Position numbers and translations under genes: made by a program. A stretch of 64,000 nt of DNA from Dioscorea cayenensis subsp. rotundata. Taxonomy: Eukaryota > Streptophyta > Magnoliopsida > Dioscoreales > Dioscoreaceae. The stretch lies in contig NC_052477.1 in assembly GCF_009730915.1 (NCBI RefSeq), positions 62,001 through 126,000 on the forward strand, written 5' to 3'. Of the stretch, positions 62,031-64,000 are shown piece after piece. Numbering within the stretch: the stretch's first letter is position 1; every line of letters starts with the position of its first letter. The notes beneath the pieces were generated by a model. That model ran no database searches. It was given only the letters and a program-made list of their open reading frames with translations, and had not been told where the DNA came from.

Positions 62031-64000
62031 CTAGTCATCGGCCCAGCGGACGCCATGCTTTGCACCAAGATAGTAAGCGCCGACAGGTCCTCTGCCACCA
62101 AACTGATAAAGTTCTGGCACTATTTTATTCTCATCAATTTGATAGAGAATTGGAGTTAATATATTCCATGCGGCAGCTAGTTCATCACTCCGCATAAACA
62201 GATGGTTATCTCCATCAATCACATCCAATATAAGATGTTCATAAGAATCCGGTATTTCAACATTATACCTACAAAAAATTAGAGTGACATTATTAAGATT
62301 GATGAATTTCACAAAAGAGAAACATACTAAGTATTTTTTGAGAGAAACATACTTATCATTGTAAAGCAAGTTAAGCTCGGACGCATCCAACTGCACTCCA
62401 AGGCCCGGAACCTTATTGTTTACCTTTAAAAGTATAGTTTCATCAGGCAAATCCCGCAGAATCAGTTCATTTGTAGCAAGATCAGTGTCATGTCTGATAC
62501 GCTCGCGGTAGATATTTCCTGGAACATGATGAAATTGGATACGTATTTCAACCCTGAATTAAAAAAAAAGAACAAACGAATGCATTGTTAAATGCAAAAG
62601 ACATATTATTTGAGTTTGATTCAACCCAAAAGCATATTAGTGTAAGCAAGAAAGGTTTTACCGGTGTTTGATGAGCCCCAATCCAGCTTTGATCAGAAAT
62701 GGTACGCCATCCCAACGAGCATTATCGATGTATAATGCAGCAGCAAAGAATGTGGGTGTGAGATCGTCCTTATGGATAGCCGTATTTTCTATAGGACCAC
62801 CCTTATGCTGGCCAAGAACAACATCATCCATGCCCAGCTTCCGTATTGATCTAAGAACCTTAACCTTTACAAAGTCGCAAATTGTGACCGACATGCTACA
62901 CTTGTGACCAACATTTTAATTTTTTTTTACCTTTTCATTTCGAATAGCTTCACCGTCGAGACTCACAGGAGGTTCCATAGCAAACAATGCAATTGTCTGA
63001 AGGATGTGGCTGTGGACAACATCACGTATAACTCCATAGCCACCGAAGTATCTGTCTTAAACAAACCATTCTAATAACATTGTTCATATATAAACGATAA
63101 TACTTGAATGCTCACTCTGTAATTACCGCCTCTTGTTTCCATGCCGCATTCTTCTGATACTATGACCTGTATTATTATTAAGTTAATTACCGATGAAAGG
63201 AAGTAACATGATGATGTGTATAAATTTAATTTCAAAGCTTAACAAAGCATACCTGAACATTACGGATGTATGTTCGACTCCACAGAGGCTCAAACACCAA
63301 GTTGGAGAATCTCAAAACGGTAAGATTTTCAATTAAGTCCTTCCCCAAAAGATGATCTATTCTGAAACAGGAATGAATAAGAATGGAACATCAATATACT
63401 GATACATTATGCAACTCTATAATAAATTATGTACACCTGTATATTTTTGCTTCTCTCGAATTTGGATAAAATGGACTGAGTCAATAGATAAGAAGACGAT
63501 GCATTGAACCGAAGGGCTTCTCGATTATTATCCGATTCCACCCTCTTTTAGACTGTGCATGATCAGCAATAGACAACACGACATCGAGAAGAGCTTCTTG
63601 AGGTACTGACAGATAAAAAATCCTGTTTGCTTCATGACAGTCCTGCACGTTAGGAATGATATCTGAAAATTTGTGATAAAACTATATAAACATGAGATAC
63701 AAATTCATCACCAAAATTTTCACAACTTACTTCAATCTGCTCCATGCGAGAATTGAGTTCTGCCATCCCAATTTTGTTGTCATATCCTCCAAATTGATGG
63801 TATGTTCTTTTGAGAAAATTATTCAATTTGTCTCCGCAATTTTCACTGTGATACTCCCCAGATTTAGACCATAACTAGTGCCTAATTTGCAGAAACTTTT
63901 TTATACAAAATACTGAAAAAGCAGAACCCTACCGATGATCAACCCGACAAGTCAATGTTTCAGCAATGATGGACCGTAGATTCTCATCTGATAACTCCTT
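62031..64000 (-). CDS. G6PD4: Plastid-type glucose-6-phosphate dehydrogenase, G6PD4 clade, 3' part (9 exons seen, 5' end outside the window)
   Basis: Exons, 5' to 3': 63933 to beyond the edge, 63731-63845, 63437-63642, 63253-63361, 63127-63166, 62931-63055, 62662-62864, 62353-62553 and 62031-62268. Active G6PDHs make NADPH in the oxidative pentose phosphate path. Here the conserved substrate motif RIDHYLGKE reads RIDHLLGKD, and the C-terminus is [19 protein letters not shown], both like Arabidopsis G6PD4 as I recall it. That protein has no enzyme activity of its own and helps send G6PD1 to peroxisomes. Other blocks: [69 protein letters not shown]. Exon 63437-63642 has one base too few (63506) and one too many (about 63455); they offset each other. 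Confidence 0.9.

Overview
This is a nuclear window from a flowering plant. Genes have many GT-AG introns and plant-only families (galactinol synthase, CSP41b, WAT1, PPR, DRM, CIPK), and spacers are AT-rich with many (TA)n runs. The PII and boron-transporter proteins read monocot-like, but the low-GC coding sequence does not look like a grass; the species is not resolved.

Layout. 0-20 kb is gene-dense: DUF952 protein (-), plastid PII signal protein (+), WAT1/EamA transporter (+), ARF1 GTPase (+), ABCI-type soluble ABC ATPase (-), P-class PPR protein (-), galactinol synthase (-) with a stress-type promoter. A hAT-like MITE with a clean 8-bp target duplication sits 0.8 kb upstream of the galactinol synthase gene. 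21-30 kb holds CSP41b (-) head-to-head with plastid ribosomal protein S1 (+, cut by a 1000-N assembly gap), a U11/U12-20K (ZMAT5-type) zinc-finger gene (+), and a secreted GH28 polygalacturonase (+).

30-48.5 kb is a degenerate, repeat-rich block. It has a direct segmental duplication (32.8-34.4 and 47.1-48.5 kb) whose copies carry different later insertions, at least two tRNA-derived SINE types, LINE fragments, two Ty1/copia fossils, a CIPK pseudogene, a BAHD acyltransferase fragment, and an exon-scattered FEN1 (flap endonuclease) pseudogene with two internal tandem duplications (about 0.67 and 1.3 kb). From 49 kb genes resume: DRM3-like (catalytic motif lost), a BOR boron transporter, and the 3' part of a plastid-type G6PD4.

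Eight of about thirteen host genes contain small indels, mostly a run one or two bases too long in an otherwise perfect coding exon. They hit conserved genes on both strands, so I read most as assembly errors rather than gene death; coordinates below give the exon structure across them. No single novel system stands out. The best leads are the SINE family, the paired empty and filled insertion sites in the segmental duplication, the FEN1 pseudogene with its acidic repeat tail, the CSP41b/RPS1 divergent pair, and the MITE plus heat-shock element upstream of galactinol synthase.
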